From positions 1,927,223 through 1,991,222 of the forward strand of contig NZ_LVEM01000001.1 of assembly GCF_001641335.1 (NCBI RefSeq): DNA of 64,000 bases. The letters run 5' to 3'. Positions 33,933 through 43,084 of this stretch are shown here, piece after piece; within the stretch, counting starts at the first letter, position 1, and each line of letters opens with the position of its first letter. Below the pieces are notes generated by a model, which was not told where the DNA came from, ran no database searches, and saw only the letters and a list, made by a program, of their open reading frames with translations. Made by a program: the position numbers and the translations under genes. This DNA is from Bradyrhizobium stylosanthis (GTDB lineage: Bacteria > Pseudomonadota > Alphaproteobacteria > Rhizobiales > Xanthobacteraceae).

Positions 33933-35183
33933 GGCCGTCCTTGTGGCCGCGAGCGCGCGCAGCGCAATCGCCACGCATATCACCATCAGCACCGCCGCGA
34001 GCAGGAACGGTGCGCCGGGCAGATGCAGCGGCGCGCCGGCGCTGATGAAATATGAAAACGTCAGCGTGAACAGGAACGGGCCGACGAGCTGCGACACGCT
34101 CTGCACGCTCGCGGTTGCGCCCTGCAATTGGCCCTGCTGATCGGGCGCGACCAGCCGCGTCATCAGCGACTGCATGGCGGCGCCCGAGATGCCCCACAGC
34201 GACATCACGGGAATGCCGATCCAGAACAGCGGCCCGGTCGGCGCGGCCCCGAAGATTACAAAGCCGATCGCGCCACAGCACAGGCCGAGCATCAGGGCCT
34301 TTCGTTCGCCGAGCACGCGCACGATCGGGCCGATGGCGAGCCCCTGCACCACCATGGCGCAGATGCCGACCATCGCGAGCGTCAGTCCGACCGTCTTGGA
34401 ATCCCAGCCGTAGCGATAGGTGGCATAGAGCACGAAGGTCGAGGGCAGCACGACATGCGCGACCTGCGCGATGAAGTTGACGATCGAGAGCCCGGCCAGC
34501 ACCGCGTTGCTGCGGAGCAGACGCAGTGCGCCGATTGGATGGGCGCTGGCCCAGCGGAACGGCGCACGCCTCTCCTGCGCCAGCGATTCCGGCAGCACCA
34601 GCAATCCATAGAGCGCATTGGCGAAGCTCAACGCCGCCGCTGCCCAGAACGGCAGGCGCGGATCGATGTCCCCCAAAAGGCCGCCGAGCGCCGGACCCAG
34701 GATGAATCCGGCGCCGAAGGCTGCGCCGATCCTGCCGAAGATCGCCGCACGCCGCTCCGGCGGCGTGATGTCCGCGATATAGGCAAAGGCGGTCGAGATG
34801 CTGGCCGAGGTGATGCCGGAGATGACGCGGCCGATGAACAGCCAGACAAGCGAGGGCGCCAGCGCCATCAGCACGTAGTCGGCGGCGAGCCCGAAATTCG
34901 ACAGCAGCACCACCGGCCGCCGTCCGAAGCGATCGGAGAGCGCACCCAGCACCGGCGAGAACACGAACTGCATCAGCGCCCAGGCGGTGCCGAACAGGCC
35001 GAAGATACGGGCCGCGTGCGCGGTGTCGTTGTCGACGAAGCCCTCGATCAGCTTCGGCAGGACCGGCATGATGACGCCGAGCGCGACCATGTCGAGCAGG
35101 ATCGTGACGAAGATGAAGGCCACCGCGCCGCGCCGGACCGGCGCAGCGCCCTGCGCCACCGCCTCGCCGGCGCCGTCGCTCAT
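33927..35183 (-). CDS. MFS efflux transporter (TetA-like)
   Basis: Major facilitator of 418 aa with twelve hydrophobic segments. The loop 2-3 motif [16 protein letters not shown] and the family features of the TCR/Tet drug:H+ antiporter group are clear ([12 protein letters not shown] in TM1, [26 protein letters not shown] in TM5 region). Export of a drug or metabolite is expected; the actual substrate is unknown. Its ATG overlaps the der stop codon (TCATGA), so it is translated from the same mRNA as the essential GTPase. The stop codon lies in an intergenic repeat. Confidence 0.88.
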   Translation of the reverse strand: MSDGAGEAVAQGAAPVRRGAVAFIFVTILLDMVALGVIMPVLPKLIEGFVDNDTAHAARIFGLFGTAWALMQFVFSPVLGALSDRFGRRPVVLLSNFGLAADYVLMALAPSLVWLFIGRVISGITSASISTAFAYIADITPPERRAAIFGRIGAAFGAGFILGPALGGLLGDIDPRLPFWAAAALSFANALYGLLVLPESLAQERRAPFRWASAHPIGALRLLRSNAVLAGLSIVNFIAQVAHVVLPSTFVLYATYRYGWDSKTVGLTLAMVGICAMVVQGLAIGPIVRVLGERKALMLGLCCGAIGFVIFGAAPTGPLFWIGIPVMSLWGISGAAMQSLMTRLVAPDQQGQLQGATASVQSVSQLVGPFLFTLTFSYFISAGAPLHLPGAPFLLAAVLMVICVAIALRALAATRTAS

Positions 35184-36562
35184 GACGGGCGCTTGCGCTT
35201 GTGCGCGAAGGGATTGGCCTTCTCGCGCAAGGTGATGCGCACCGGCGTGCCCGGCAGGTCGAAAGTCTCGCGCATCGAATTGGTCAGATAGCGCAAGTAA
35301 GACTGCGGCACCGCATCCGCCCGCGAGCAGAAGAGAACAAAACTCGGCGGACGCGCCTTGTTCTGCGTGATGTAGTTCAGCTTCAGCCTGCGGCCGGACA
35401 CCGCCGGCGGCGGATTGGCCTGGATCGCCTGCTCGAACCAGCGATTGAGCGCGGAGGTCGGCACGCGCCTGTTCCAGACCGCGTAGGCGTCCTGGATCGC
35501 CTGCATCAGGCGGTCAATGCCCTCGCCCATCAGGCCCGACACGGCGACGATCGGCACGCCCTTGACCTGCGGCAGCCAGTGATCGGCGTCGCGGCGCAGG
35601 TTCGAGATCGCGCCGCCGCCCTTGGTCTCCATCAGGTCCCATTTGTTGGCGGCAAGCACGATCGCCCGGCCCTCGCGCTCGATCAGGTCGGCGATGCGCA
35701 GGTCCTGCTCCTCGAAGCGGTTCTGCGTGTCCATCATCAGCACGACGACTTCGGCAAAGCGCACCGCGCGCAGCGCGTCGGCGACCGAGAGCTTTTCCAG
35801 CTTCTCCTCGATGCGCGAGCGCCGGCGCAGGCCCGCGGTATCGAACACGCGGAAATCGCGGCCCTTCCAGTTGATCTCGACCGCGATGGAATCGCGCGTG
35901 GTGCCGGCCTCCGGGCTGGTCAGCAAGCGCTCCTCGCCGAGCAGATGGTTGATCAGCGTCGACTTGCCGGCATTGGGCCGGCCGACGATGGCGACCCGGA
36001 TCGGGCGCGTCGCGGCCTCTTCCTCGGTCAGCGGCGCGTCGTCCTCGTCCTCGTCGTCCTCGACGGGCTCCGGCATCAAGGGGGCGAGCGCATCGTAGAG
36101 CTCGCCCATGCCCTCGCCGTGCTCGGCCGAAATCTGGATGGGATCGCCGAGGCCGAGCGCAAAGGATTCCATCGCGCCGATGTCGCCATGCTTGCCTTCG
36201 CTCTTGTTCGCGACCAGCAGCACCGGCTTGTTGGCCTTGCGGGCGAAATCGGCGAAGGCGCGGTCGTTTGGCGTCAGGCCCGCGCGCGCATCAATCACGA
36301 AGAACAGCGCGTCGGCCTGCGCGATCGCGGCCTCCGTTTGCTCCTGCATGCGCGCGGTCAGGGAGCCCCTGGGGCCCTCGTCGAGGCCGGCGGTATCGAT
36401 GATTGTGAATTCGAGATCGCCGAGCCTGGCCTCACCCTCGCGGCGGTCGCGGGTGACACCCGGCAGGTCATCGACGAGCGCGAGCTTTTGCCCAACCAGT
36501 CGGTTGAACAGCGTCGATTTGCCGACATTGGGCCGGCCGATGATGGCGATCGTGAAGGACAT
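35180..36562 (-). CDS. der: Ribosome biogenesis GTPase Der (EngA)
   Basis: Tandem GTPase of 460 aa required for 50S subunit maturation. G domain 1 has GRPNVGKS (8-15), [13 protein letters not shown] and NKSE. G domain 2 has GRPNAGKS (about 196-203), DTAGLRRR and NKWD. A KH-like domain ends the protein ([19 protein letters not shown]), with a basic tail KRKRPS. An acidic DDEDEDDAP linker separates the two G domains. It follows the YfgM-like and lipoprotein genes on the same strand and overlaps the MFS gene at its 3' end. Confidence 0.96.
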   Translation of the reverse strand: MSFTIAIIGRPNVGKSTLFNRLVGQKLALVDDLPGVTRDRREGEARLGDLEFTIIDTAGLDEGPRGSLTARMQEQTEAAIAQADALFFVIDARAGLTPNDRAFADFARKANKPVLLVANKSEGKHGDIGAMESFALGLGDPIQISAEHGEGMGELYDALAPLMPEPVEDDEDEDDAPLTEEEAATRPIRVAIVGRPNAGKSTLINHLLGEERLLTSPEAGTTRDSIAVEINWKGRDFRVFDTAGLRRRSRIEEKLEKLSVADALRAVRFAEVVVLMMDTQNRFEEQDLRIADLIEREGRAIVLAANKWDLMETKGGGAISNLRRDADHWLPQVKGVPIVAVSGLMGEGIDRLMQAIQDAYAVWNRRVPTSALNRWFEQAIQANPPPAVSGRRLKLNYITQNKARPPSFVLFCSRADAVPQSYLRYLTNSMRETFDLPGTPVRITLREKANPFAHKRKRPS

Positions 36563-36611
36563 CGGTCATTCGTGCGCTGCGAAGGCTGCGCCTGTCAATG
36601 TAGTGGAAAAA

Positions 36612-37157
36612 TCAGCGCGAGAAGCCGCCGCTCGGGAGCGGCGCCGGGAAAGCGCCCTGCGATTGCTGCTGCGTGGTCTGGGTCGGTTGCGCCTGCTGGA
36701 CCGGCTGGTCCGGCGGCGGCGCGGTGGTACGCCTGCGTACGATCTTCTGCTTGGGCGCGGGAGCCGCCGTGGGCGGCGCGGCCTCGGGCTGAGCCTCGCC
36801 ATCAACCTCGCCGGCGGGGGCTTCAGCCGGTGCTGCCGCAGCGGCCGGCTGCTTGGTCTTCTTCGCCTTGGCACCCTTGGCCGGGTGTGCCGGCTCGGGC
36901 GGCGGCTCGGCGGGCAGCGCCGCGACGGCAGGCGTATTCGGATCCGGCTGCTGCGCGCCCTTGTACATCTCCCTCGGGACACCCTGCTCCAGGCCCGGCA
37001 CGCCCTCGGGGAAGACCGGCTTGCGGTCGCCGGGCAGCTTCTTCTTGGTATCGAGGAAGTCGAGCATGTCGCTTGGATCGAAGCTCGAGCAGCCGCCCAG
37101 CACGCCCGTGAAGGCGATCAGGACGGCGGCTGCGATCAAGCGTGGCGTACGGCGCAT
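36612..37157 (-). CDS. Pro/Ala-rich lipoprotein between yfgM-like gene and der
   Basis: Predicted lipoprotein of 181 aa. The lipobox FTGVLGGC gives Cys23 after a short signal sequence. The mature part begins SSFDPSDMLDFLDTKKKLPGDRKPVFPEGVPGLEQGVPREMY and then becomes low-complexity Ala/Pro/Lys/Gln with no fold I can recognise. In the yfgM-bamB-der arrangement of E. coli this place is held by BamB, a beta-propeller of the outer-membrane assembly machine; this protein is far too short for a propeller. The ATG at 37157 is chosen because it gives the signal peptide. Function unknown; a role near BAM is only a positional guess. Confidence 0.75.
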   Translation of the reverse strand: MRRTPRLIAAAVLIAFTGVLGGCSSFDPSDMLDFLDTKKKLPGDRKPVFPEGVPGLEQGVPREMYKGAQQPDPNTPAVAALPAEPPPEPAHPAKGAKAKKTKQPAAAAAPAEAPAGEVDGEAQPEAAPPTAAPAPKQKIVRRRTTAPPPDQPVQQAQPTQTTQQQSQGAFPAPLPSGGFSR

Positions 37158-37201
37158 ATCGTGTCTCGTCAGGTCAGAGAGCCCGAAGGTCCAGCTCTTG
37201 G

Positions 37202-37855
37202 TCAGCTTTTCGCAACGGGCGGCAGCAAAGCGGCGAGCGCCTCGGCGCGCGAGCGCAGGCCGGGCGGCGTCTCGCCGTCCTCGGCGATCGCGTCGAGCCA
37301 TTTGCGGGCCGCGGTCGTGTCGTTGTTGCGCCAGGCCGACAGCGCCAGCAGCTCGCGGGCGGTATGGCGGAACGTCGATTTGGGAGCGGCGGAGGCTTCC
37401 AGCCGCTGCAGCATGTCGGCATAGGACGCGCTGTCGACCAGGAGGCCGGCGGCGCGGATCCGGGCCAGATCCTGCCACTCGCCACCCACGCTGCGGTCGG
37501 CGGCCAAGTCGTCATACAGCTTGGCAGCCGCCTTGGGGTCGCGGCTGGCGGCCTCGGCCGCAGCGCGCAGCCGCGCCAGCGTGCGATAGCCGGAGGGAGC
37601 CTTGGCGGCGAGGTCGGTGAAGGCCGTCTCGGCCTCCGCGTGCTTGCCCTGCTCGGACAGCTCGACGGCCTTCTCGAAGGCGGCGCCGGCCTCGGCGGCC
37701 TTCTTGGCCTCGAAATACTGGTAGCCGCGCCAGCCGCCGACGGCGGCCACGATCAGCACCATCAGGGCGATGAAGTAGATCGAATACTTGTCCCACAGTT
37801 TCTTGAACTGTTCGCGACGTACTTCCTCGTCGACTTCGTCAAATAATTCAGACAC
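37202..37855 (-). CDS. YfgM-like TPR membrane protein
   Basis: Inner-membrane protein of 217 aa. A short cytoplasmic N-terminus (SELFDEVDEEVRREQFKKLWDKY) leads to one membrane helix (about 28-46), followed by a periplasmic TPR-like helical domain (FEKAVELSEQGKHAEAETAFTDLAAKAPSGYRTLARLR). This is the layout of YfgM/TPR_21 proteins, which in E. coli associate with the SecYEG translocon and periplasmic chaperones. Translation starts at a GTG. It is first in the yfgM-lipoprotein-der-MFS operon. Confidence 0.85.
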   Translation of the reverse strand: MSELFDEVDEEVRREQFKKLWDKYSIYFIALMVLIVAAVGGWRGYQYFEAKKAAEAGAAFEKAVELSEQGKHAEAETAFTDLAAKAPSGYRTLARLRAAAEAASRDPKAAAKLYDDLAADRSVGGEWQDLARIRAAGLLVDSASYADMLQRLEASAAPKSTFRHTARELLALSAWRNNDTTAARKWLDAIAEDGETPPGLRSRAEALAALLPPVAKS

Positions 37856-38023
37856 TTATGCTAATCCCATGCCCGTCCGGGTGCGCGCGCCAAGGCGTCC
37901 GCGTCAGGAATCCCGTCCCCCGTGTGGCGGCGAGGTACCCTAACGATATGGCGCTGGCAAGGCAAAGCGAGCCCGATCAAGGCGTTAACGACCCGGCAGA
38001 AGCCCGGGGGCCGCCTGCCCGGC

Positions 38024-39616
38024 TCAGGTTCCCAGCAGCTCCCGCAACTGCCGCTTCAGCACCTTGCCGTTGGCGTTGCGAGGCAGCGGCTCCGATGTGA
38101 TCGCCATGGTCTCGGGCACCTTGTAGTCGGACAGCCGCTCGGCGCACCACGCCCGCAGATCGGTGTCGGCAACGGGTGCGCGCGTCACCACCACGGCGTG
38201 GACGCGCTCGCCCAGCACCGGGCAGGCCCTGGCGATGATCGCGCTCTCGATCACGGCGGGATGGCCCGCGAGCACGGATTCGACCTCGGCCGAATAGATC
38301 TTCAGGCCGCCGCGATTGATCATGTCCTTCTGCCGGTCGAACACGCGGACGAAGCCTTGCGCGTCCACCGAGCCGAGATCGCCGGAGTGCCAGAAACCGC
38401 CCGTGAAGCTCTCGGCGGTGGCCTTCGGGTTATTCCAATAGCCCTTGATGACGGAGGCGCTCTGGATCCAGAGCTCGCCGATCTCGCCGGGGGCAAGCTC
38501 CTGCCCGTCCGCTCCCACCGCCATGATGCGCGCGCCGGGACACGGCAGGCCGACGCTGTCGATATGGCTCGCGGTCAGCTCGCCCGGCATGATCGTCGAG
38601 GGCGACGTCGTCTCGGTCGCGCCGTAGCAGTTCGCAAGCTTCAGGCCGGGGATCGTCGCCTTGAGCTTCTCGATGGTGGCGACCGGCATCGGCGCGCCGC
38701 CGAAGCCGCCGATGCGCCAGCTCGACAGGTCGTAGCTGTCGAAATCGGGCTGCAGCAGGCACAGATTGTACATCGCCGGCACCATCACCGTGTAGGTGAC
38801 GCGCTCGCGCGCGGCGAGCTTGAGATACTCGGCGGCCTTGAACTCCGGCATGATGATCAGCGCGCCGGCACAGCGGATCATAGTGGTGATGTTGGCGACG
38901 ACGCCGGTGACATGGCCGAGCGGCACGGCCGCGATCGAACGGTCGGCCTCCGTCAATTGCAGGCAGGACACGAACACCATCGAGGAATGCACGATGTTGC
39001 AATGGGCCAGCATCGCGCCCTTCGGCTTGCCCGTCGTGCCGGACGTATAGAGGATCATCGCGGTGTCCTCCTCGCTCGTCTCGACCGGCGCCGAAGCCGG
39101 TGCGTGATCTGCGAGCACGGCGAAGCGCGAGCTAAGTGGATCGTCGTCGACGGCGATGCGGTGAACGAGGTCGGGAACGTCCGGCGTCTCGGGCAGCCGC
39201 TCCGCGAGCGCCGCTTCATGGATCAGGATCTTCGCACCGCAATCGGCGAGGACATAGGCGATCTCGGGCTTCTGCTGGCGCGTGCTCAGCAGCACCGTGA
39301 CGAGGCCTTCATGCGCGGCAGCGAACAGCAGCAGCGGAAATTCGATGCGGTTGCCGAGCAGGATCGCGACGCGATCGCCGCGCTGCAGGCCGAGCTTGCG
39401 AAAGCCCGCTGCGATCCGCGCGGCCTGCTCCACCGCCTGCCGCCAGCTCAGCCGGGCATGGCCTGCGATCAGCGCTTCGCCCTCGGGGTTGCGGGCACAG
39501 GCGTCCGCGATCATCGCCCATAGGTTCGCCGGCCGGTCGGAGAACGCCGGGACCACCCGATCGCCGAAGCGGGCCTCGAGGCGCATCGGCGGGATCTGAG
39601 ATTGCGACCAGTCCAT
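38024..39616 (-). CDS. Acyl-CoA synthetase (AMP-binding, class I adenylate-forming)
   Basis: Adenylate-forming ligase of 530 aa that activates a carboxylic acid with ATP and joins it to CoA. The phosphate loop YTSGTTGKPKGA, the YGATETTSPS motif (A5), GFWHSGDLG (A7), the hinge DRQKDMINRGG (A8) and the catalytic Lys in PRNANGKVLKR (A10) are all intact. Closest in style to medium- or short-chain fatty acid and aromatic acid CoA ligases; the substrate cannot be assigned. The 168 nt downstream of the yfgM-like start are the only nearby spacer. It is preceded on the same strand by the NnrU gene, 71 nt away. Confidence 0.9.
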   Translation of the reverse strand: MDWSQSQIPPMRLEARFGDRVVPAFSDRPANLWAMIADACARNPEGEALIAGHARLSWRQAVEQAARIAAGFRKLGLQRGDRVAILLGNRIEFPLLLFAAAHEGLVTVLLSTRQQKPEIAYVLADCGAKILIHEAALAERLPETPDVPDLVHRIAVDDDPLSSRFAVLADHAPASAPVETSEEDTAMILYTSGTTGKPKGAMLAHCNIVHSSMVFVSCLQLTEADRSIAAVPLGHVTGVVANITTMIRCAGALIIMPEFKAAEYLKLAARERVTYTVMVPAMYNLCLLQPDFDSYDLSSWRIGGFGGAPMPVATIEKLKATIPGLKLANCYGATETTSPSTIMPGELTASHIDSVGLPCPGARIMAVGADGQELAPGEIGELWIQSASVIKGYWNNPKATAESFTGGFWHSGDLGSVDAQGFVRVFDRQKDMINRGGLKIYSAEVESVLAGHPAVIESAIIARACPVLGERVHAVVVTRAPVADTDLRAWCAERLSDYKVPETMAITSEPLPRNANGKVLKRQLRELLGT

Positions 39617-39687
39617 CGGAATGCCTCGGCTTCTTGCTCTTGTTACTTTCCGCGCACGGACATGCTGAGCCGTCTTGCGCCGATCGG

Positions 39688-40272
39688 CTAGACTCCCACG
39701 ACGGGAACCCCGATCACGACGGGATGGAACGCAAAGGCCAGCGCCAGATAAGCGACGATTCCCACCGCGACCGCGATCAAATCGTTGGTGACGCCGCCCA
39801 CGGGGATCGGTGGTCCGCCGCCGTCGGTGCGATGCTTCAGCGAGATGCGATCATACACCGCCCAGCCCAGGAACGAGCCGAACAGGATGATGGAGCCGAG
39901 ATCGCCGTTGGCGAGCAGATGCGCCGCCGCCCACAGCTTGATGCCGGCCAGCATCGGGTGCTTCAGCGTCGCATAGATGCGGCCACGCAGATAGGACGCC
40001 ACCACCAGGATGACGGCGGGCAGCATCAAGGCGAGCGTGATGTGCTTGAGCGCCTTGGGCGGATACCAGACATCGATCCAGCCGGAGCTGCGATAATGAA
40101 CAAAGCCCCAGATGATCAGCGCCAGCCCGGCCAGCGAGACCGCGGAGTAGAGGAGCTTGTAGGTCCCCTCGCCCAGCCGCGCGATCGCATCCGCGCGCGC
40201 CTTCCGTTTCGTCGTGAAAACATGGGCCGCAAAGAACAGCACCAGCCCCAGGATCATGACCAGCAGACCCAC
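39688..40272 (-). CDS. NnrU family membrane protein
   Basis: Membrane protein of 194 aa with five or six hydrophobic helices, NnrU family. Typical parts are LGLVLFFAAHVF, GWIDVWYPPKALKHITLALMLPAV, and LRGRIYATLKHPMLAGIKLWAAAHLLANGD with conserved histidines. The family is named for a gene beside nitrite/nitric oxide reductase genes, and it is related to isoprenylcysteine methyltransferase-like membrane enzymes, but no denitrification gene lies here. A GTG at 40272 with GGGGAGGA just upstream is the best start. Confidence 0.85.
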   Translation of the reverse strand: MGLLVMILGLVLFFAAHVFTTKRKARADAIARLGEGTYKLLYSAVSLAGLALIIWGFVHYRSSGWIDVWYPPKALKHITLALMLPAVILVVASYLRGRIYATLKHPMLAGIKLWAAAHLLANGDLGSIILFGSFLGWAVYDRISLKHRTDGGGPPIPVGGVTNDLIAVAVGIVAYLALAFAFHPVVIGVPVVGV

Positions 40273-40339
40273 GACATCCTCCCCGCAAAGCAGCCCCTGC
40301 CTCTGAGGTATCATCGATTGGCCGCGGGTCGCAACTCCA

Positions 40340-40459
40340 TCCCCTCATCCTGAGGAGCGCGTTCTTCACGCGCGTCTCGAAGGATCAGGGCCGGTCCGCA
40401 AGACGCGGGCCTGCATGGTTCGAGACGCGCGCAAAAGCGCGCTCCTCACCATGAGGGGA
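40340..40459. repeat. 120-bp inverted repeat
   Basis: TCCCCTCATCCTGAGGAGCGCG at the left pairs with CGCGCTCCTCACCATGAGGGGA at the right. Inner arms GCGCGTCTCGA and TCGAGACGCGC extend the stem, leaving a central loop of about 35 nt. It lies between two leftward genes and resembles the abundant palindromic repeats of Bradyrhizobium. Confidence 0.78.
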
Positions 40460-40476
40460 CAGAGGAGCCCGCGCAG

Positions 40477-41055
40477 CTACTTGCCCAAATCCCTGTTGTC
40501 GACATAGCGGATCGCGATCGGCCGCCCGGCCAATGCGCCGCCGAGACCGCCAGTAAATTTCAGCGGCAGGCAGGCTTTCAGCGACGAATTAATCGCATTG
40601 AGATAGGTGGTCCGGATGTCTGCCGGCACGCCTGAGGTTGCGTAGGTCAGGCGCGGCGGGCCGATCAGGCCGCCCGCCTTGTTGAAGCTGAAGCGCACCG
40701 ACATCTGCATGCCCGCCCGCGCGTTGTCAGACGGCGGCGACCAGCAGCTGCGCAGCTCGGCGAAGAGGTCGCCGATCGTGTCGAGGTCGTGATCCGGCCT
40801 CTGATATTTGGCGCGATCGGCCTCGGACGGAACGCTCTCGATGGTGAGCTGGAGATTCTGGCCGTACGGGTAGTCCATCTCGGGAATGCAGGGACCGGGC
40901 TCGAGCGGGCTGCAATAGGACGGCGTGCAGGGCCGGCCGTCGAGCACGCTGCACGGCTCGTGCGAAAATGGAATCGGGTTGATCTGCCGGCGCTGCGCAT
41001 CGGCAGCGATGGTTGATACCGCCAGCAGGATGAAAACGAGAAGGCCGCGCCACAT
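40477..41055 (-). CDS. Exported protein with TonB/TolA-like C-terminal domain
   Basis: Secreted protein of 192 aa. Signal peptide MWRGLLVFILLAVSTIAADA. The first half is cysteine- and proline-rich (CSVLDGRPCTPSYCSPLEPGPC). The second half has MQMSVRFSFNKAGGLIGPPRLTYATSG and AINSSLKACLPLKFTGGLGGALAGRPIAIRY, matching the short beta-alpha-beta pattern seen at the C-terminus of TolA and TonB-like proteins in Rhizobiales. Function unknown; envelope location is likely. Confidence 0.65.
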   Translation of the reverse strand: MWRGLLVFILLAVSTIAADAQRRQINPIPFSHEPCSVLDGRPCTPSYCSPLEPGPCIPEMDYPYGQNLQLTIESVPSEADRAKYQRPDHDLDTIGDLFAELRSCWSPPSDNARAGMQMSVRFSFNKAGGLIGPPRLTYATSGVPADIRTTYLNAINSSLKACLPLKFTGGLGGALAGRPIAIRYVDNRDLGK

Positions 41056-41147
41056 GATGCGAGCTCGCAAGGTCACTTCAGGGAACGTGGCACGGCCTCG
41101 AACAAGATCAAGCCTGCGATCGTTCACATGCTTGCGTTCAGCCCCGC

Positions 41148-41272
41148 TGTCGTCGTCCGGCTTGACCGGGCGACCCAGTATTCCGTGACGGTTGCGATTG
41201 AATCGATGGGCTGCGGCGTACTGGATGCCCCGCCCCCGTGCGCAATTGCGCACTAGGCGGGGCATGACGGCT
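41148..41272. repeat. About 125-bp intergenic repeat upstream of prfC end
   Basis: A GTCGTCCGGCTTGACCGGGCGAC palindrome (near 41150) is followed by a spacer and a second palindrome GCCCCGCC ... GGCGGGGC (near 41227-41266) ending CATGACG. The two-hairpin layout and the GGATGCCCCGCC motif look like a composite palindromic element of this genome group. Nothing else is visible in the 247-nt gap. Boundaries are approximate. Confidence 0.6.
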
Positions 41273-41302
41273 GAGGGCGGCGACGCGCGGAGAACGCCCC
41301 GC

Positions 41303-42925
41303 CTACCCCTTCTTCTTGACGTCCTTGACGTTGGTGAACTCGATGCCCTCGGCACGTTCCCTGGTGTAGCCGAGATAGAACTCGTTTCGCGCCAGATACA
41401 CGGGATCGCCGTCGACGTCGTCGGCGATGCTCGACGTGTTCGCGGCAAGGAAGGTGTCGAGCTTCTTGCGATCCTCCGACGAGACCCAGCGCGCCAGTTG
41501 GAATTCGCTGACCTCGAACTCGACCGGCAGCGAATATTCGGCGTCGAGGCGCGCCTTCAGCACGTCGAGCTGCAGCGCACCGACCACGCCGACCAGCGCC
41601 GGGGCGCCGTCGCGCGGCCGGAATACCTGCACGACGCCTTCTTCCGACATCTGCTGCAGCGCTTCCTTCAGCTTCTTCGCCTTCATCGCGTCGGTGAGAC
41701 GCACGCGGCGGACGATTTCCGGCGCAAAGCTCGGCACACCGACGAAGGTGAAATCCTCGCCCTCGGTCAGCGTGTCGCCGATGCGCAGCGTGCCGTGGTT
41801 GGGAATGCCGACGACGTCGCCGGCGAAGGCTTCGTCCGCGACCGAGCGGTCCTGCGCGAAGAAGAATTGCGGGCTCGACAGCGGCATGCTCTTGCCGGTG
41901 CGCACGAGCTTGGCCTTCATGCCGCGGCTGAGCTTGCCGGAGCAGAGGCGCGCAAACGCGATGCGATCGCGATGGTTCGGATCCATATTGGCCTGGATCT
42001 TGAACACGAAGGCGCTCATGCGCGGATCGATGGCCTCGACCTTGCGCTGGTCGCTGTCCTGCGCGCGCGGTTCGGGCGCGAACTTACCGAGGCCTTCGAG
42101 CAAATCGCCGACGCCGAAATTGCGCAGCGCGCTGCCGAAATAGACCGGCGTCAGGTGTCCCTCGCGGAACGCGCCGAGCTCGAACGGCTTTGACGCTGCG
42201 GTGACGAGCTCGAGCTCGTCCTTCACGGCAGATGCATCGAGATTGGCGTTCAGCTTGGCGAGCTCCGCGATCTCGATCTGCTGCGCAGCGCCGGTCTTGG
42301 CGCCGCCGCCTTCGAGCAGGCGGACGCCGCCGTTGATGACGTCATAGGTGCCGAGGAAGTCGCGGCCGCGCCCGACCGGCCAGGTCATCGGCGTGGTGTC
42401 GAGCGCCAGCGTCTTCTCGATCTCGTCGAGCAGCTCGAACACGTCGCGGCTCTCGCGGTCCATCTTGTTGATGAAGGTGATGATCGGGATGTCGCGAAGA
42501 CGACACACCTCGAACAGCTTGCGGGTGCGCGCCTCGATGCCCTTGGCGGCGTCGATCACCATCACGGCGGAATCGACCGCCGTCAGCGTGCGGTAGGTGT
42601 CTTCCGAGAAGTCCTCGTGGCCCGGCGTGTCCAGGAGGTTGAAGACCAGGCCCTCGAACTCGAAGGTCATGACCGAGGTCACGACCGAGATGCCGCGCTC
42701 GCGCTCGATCTTCATCCAGTCCGAACGCGTGTTGCGCCGCTCGCCCTTGGCCTTGACCTGGCCGGCGAGGTTGATGGCGCCGCCGAACAGCAGCAGCTTC
42801 TCGGTCAGCGTGGTCTTGCCGGCGTCGGGGTGGGAGATGATCGCAAAGGTCCGCCGCCGCGCCACTTCGGTGGCAAGCGGGGAACGGGCCGGCGATTCGG
42901 CTGCGGTGGTGGCGATGTCGGACAT
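41303..42925 (-). CDS. prfC: Peptide chain release factor 3
   Basis: Translational GTPase RF3, 540 aa, which removes RF1/RF2 from the ribosome after termination. G1 is ISHPDAGKTTLTEKLL; then NTRSDWMKIERERGISVVTSVM (switch I), DTPGHEDFSEDTYR (G3) and FINKMDRESRD (G4). Domain II and the RF3-specific C-terminal domain follow (GALQLDVLKARLDAEYSLPVEFE). Full length. The start at 42925 lies 89 nt from the riboswitch of the divergent gdx gene. Confidence 0.96.
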   Translation of the reverse strand: MSDIATTAAESPARSPLATEVARRRTFAIISHPDAGKTTLTEKLLLFGGAINLAGQVKAKGERRNTRSDWMKIERERGISVVTSVMTFEFEGLVFNLLDTPGHEDFSEDTYRTLTAVDSAVMVIDAAKGIEARTRKLFEVCRLRDIPIITFINKMDRESRDVFELLDEIEKTLALDTTPMTWPVGRGRDFLGTYDVINGGVRLLEGGGAKTGAAQQIEIAELAKLNANLDASAVKDELELVTAASKPFELGAFREGHLTPVYFGSALRNFGVGDLLEGLGKFAPEPRAQDSDQRKVEAIDPRMSAFVFKIQANMDPNHRDRIAFARLCSGKLSRGMKAKLVRTGKSMPLSSPQFFFAQDRSVADEAFAGDVVGIPNHGTLRIGDTLTEGEDFTFVGVPSFAPEIVRRVRLTDAMKAKKLKEALQQMSEEGVVQVFRPRDGAPALVGVVGALQLDVLKARLDAEYSLPVEFEVSEFQLARWVSSEDRKKLDTFLAANTSSIADDVDGDPVYLARNEFYLGYTRERAEGIEFTNVKDVKKKG

Positions 42926-43013
42926 GGCGGGAGCGTTTGGCAGGGAAAATGGGCCTGATCAAGCCTCATTTGGTGATTGCGGAGCCCCTCGGCCAGCCCC
43001 ATATCGCCCAACG

Positions 43014-43084
43014 GGAGGGACGGCCCTCCTATCCACCAGCATATCTGCCCGCGGGGACGACCCTGCCTTGAATGGAGGGTCGTC
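43014..43084 (+). promoter_or_regulatory. Guanidine-II (mini-ykkC) riboswitch
   Basis: Two short hairpins with the diagnostic ACGR tetraloops precede a guanidinium exporter gene. P1 is GGAGGG-ACGG-CCCTCC (43014-43029) and P2 is GCGGGG-ACGA-CCCTGC (43051-43066). In this family both loops bind guanidinium and dock together. The expression platform is visible: GACGACCCT (43056-43064, the right part of P2) is exactly complementary to AGGGTCGTC (43076-43084), which contains most of the Shine-Dalgarno GGAGGG and runs to the base before the ATG. Without ligand this pairing would hide the ribosome binding site; with ligand P2 forms and frees it. Confidence 0.93.

Noticed and set aside
33927..35183. 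Tetracycline resistance determinant
   Set aside because: The MFS protein is TetA-like in family only, has no adjacent tetR, and is co-transcribed with der, which suggests a chromosomal household pump.
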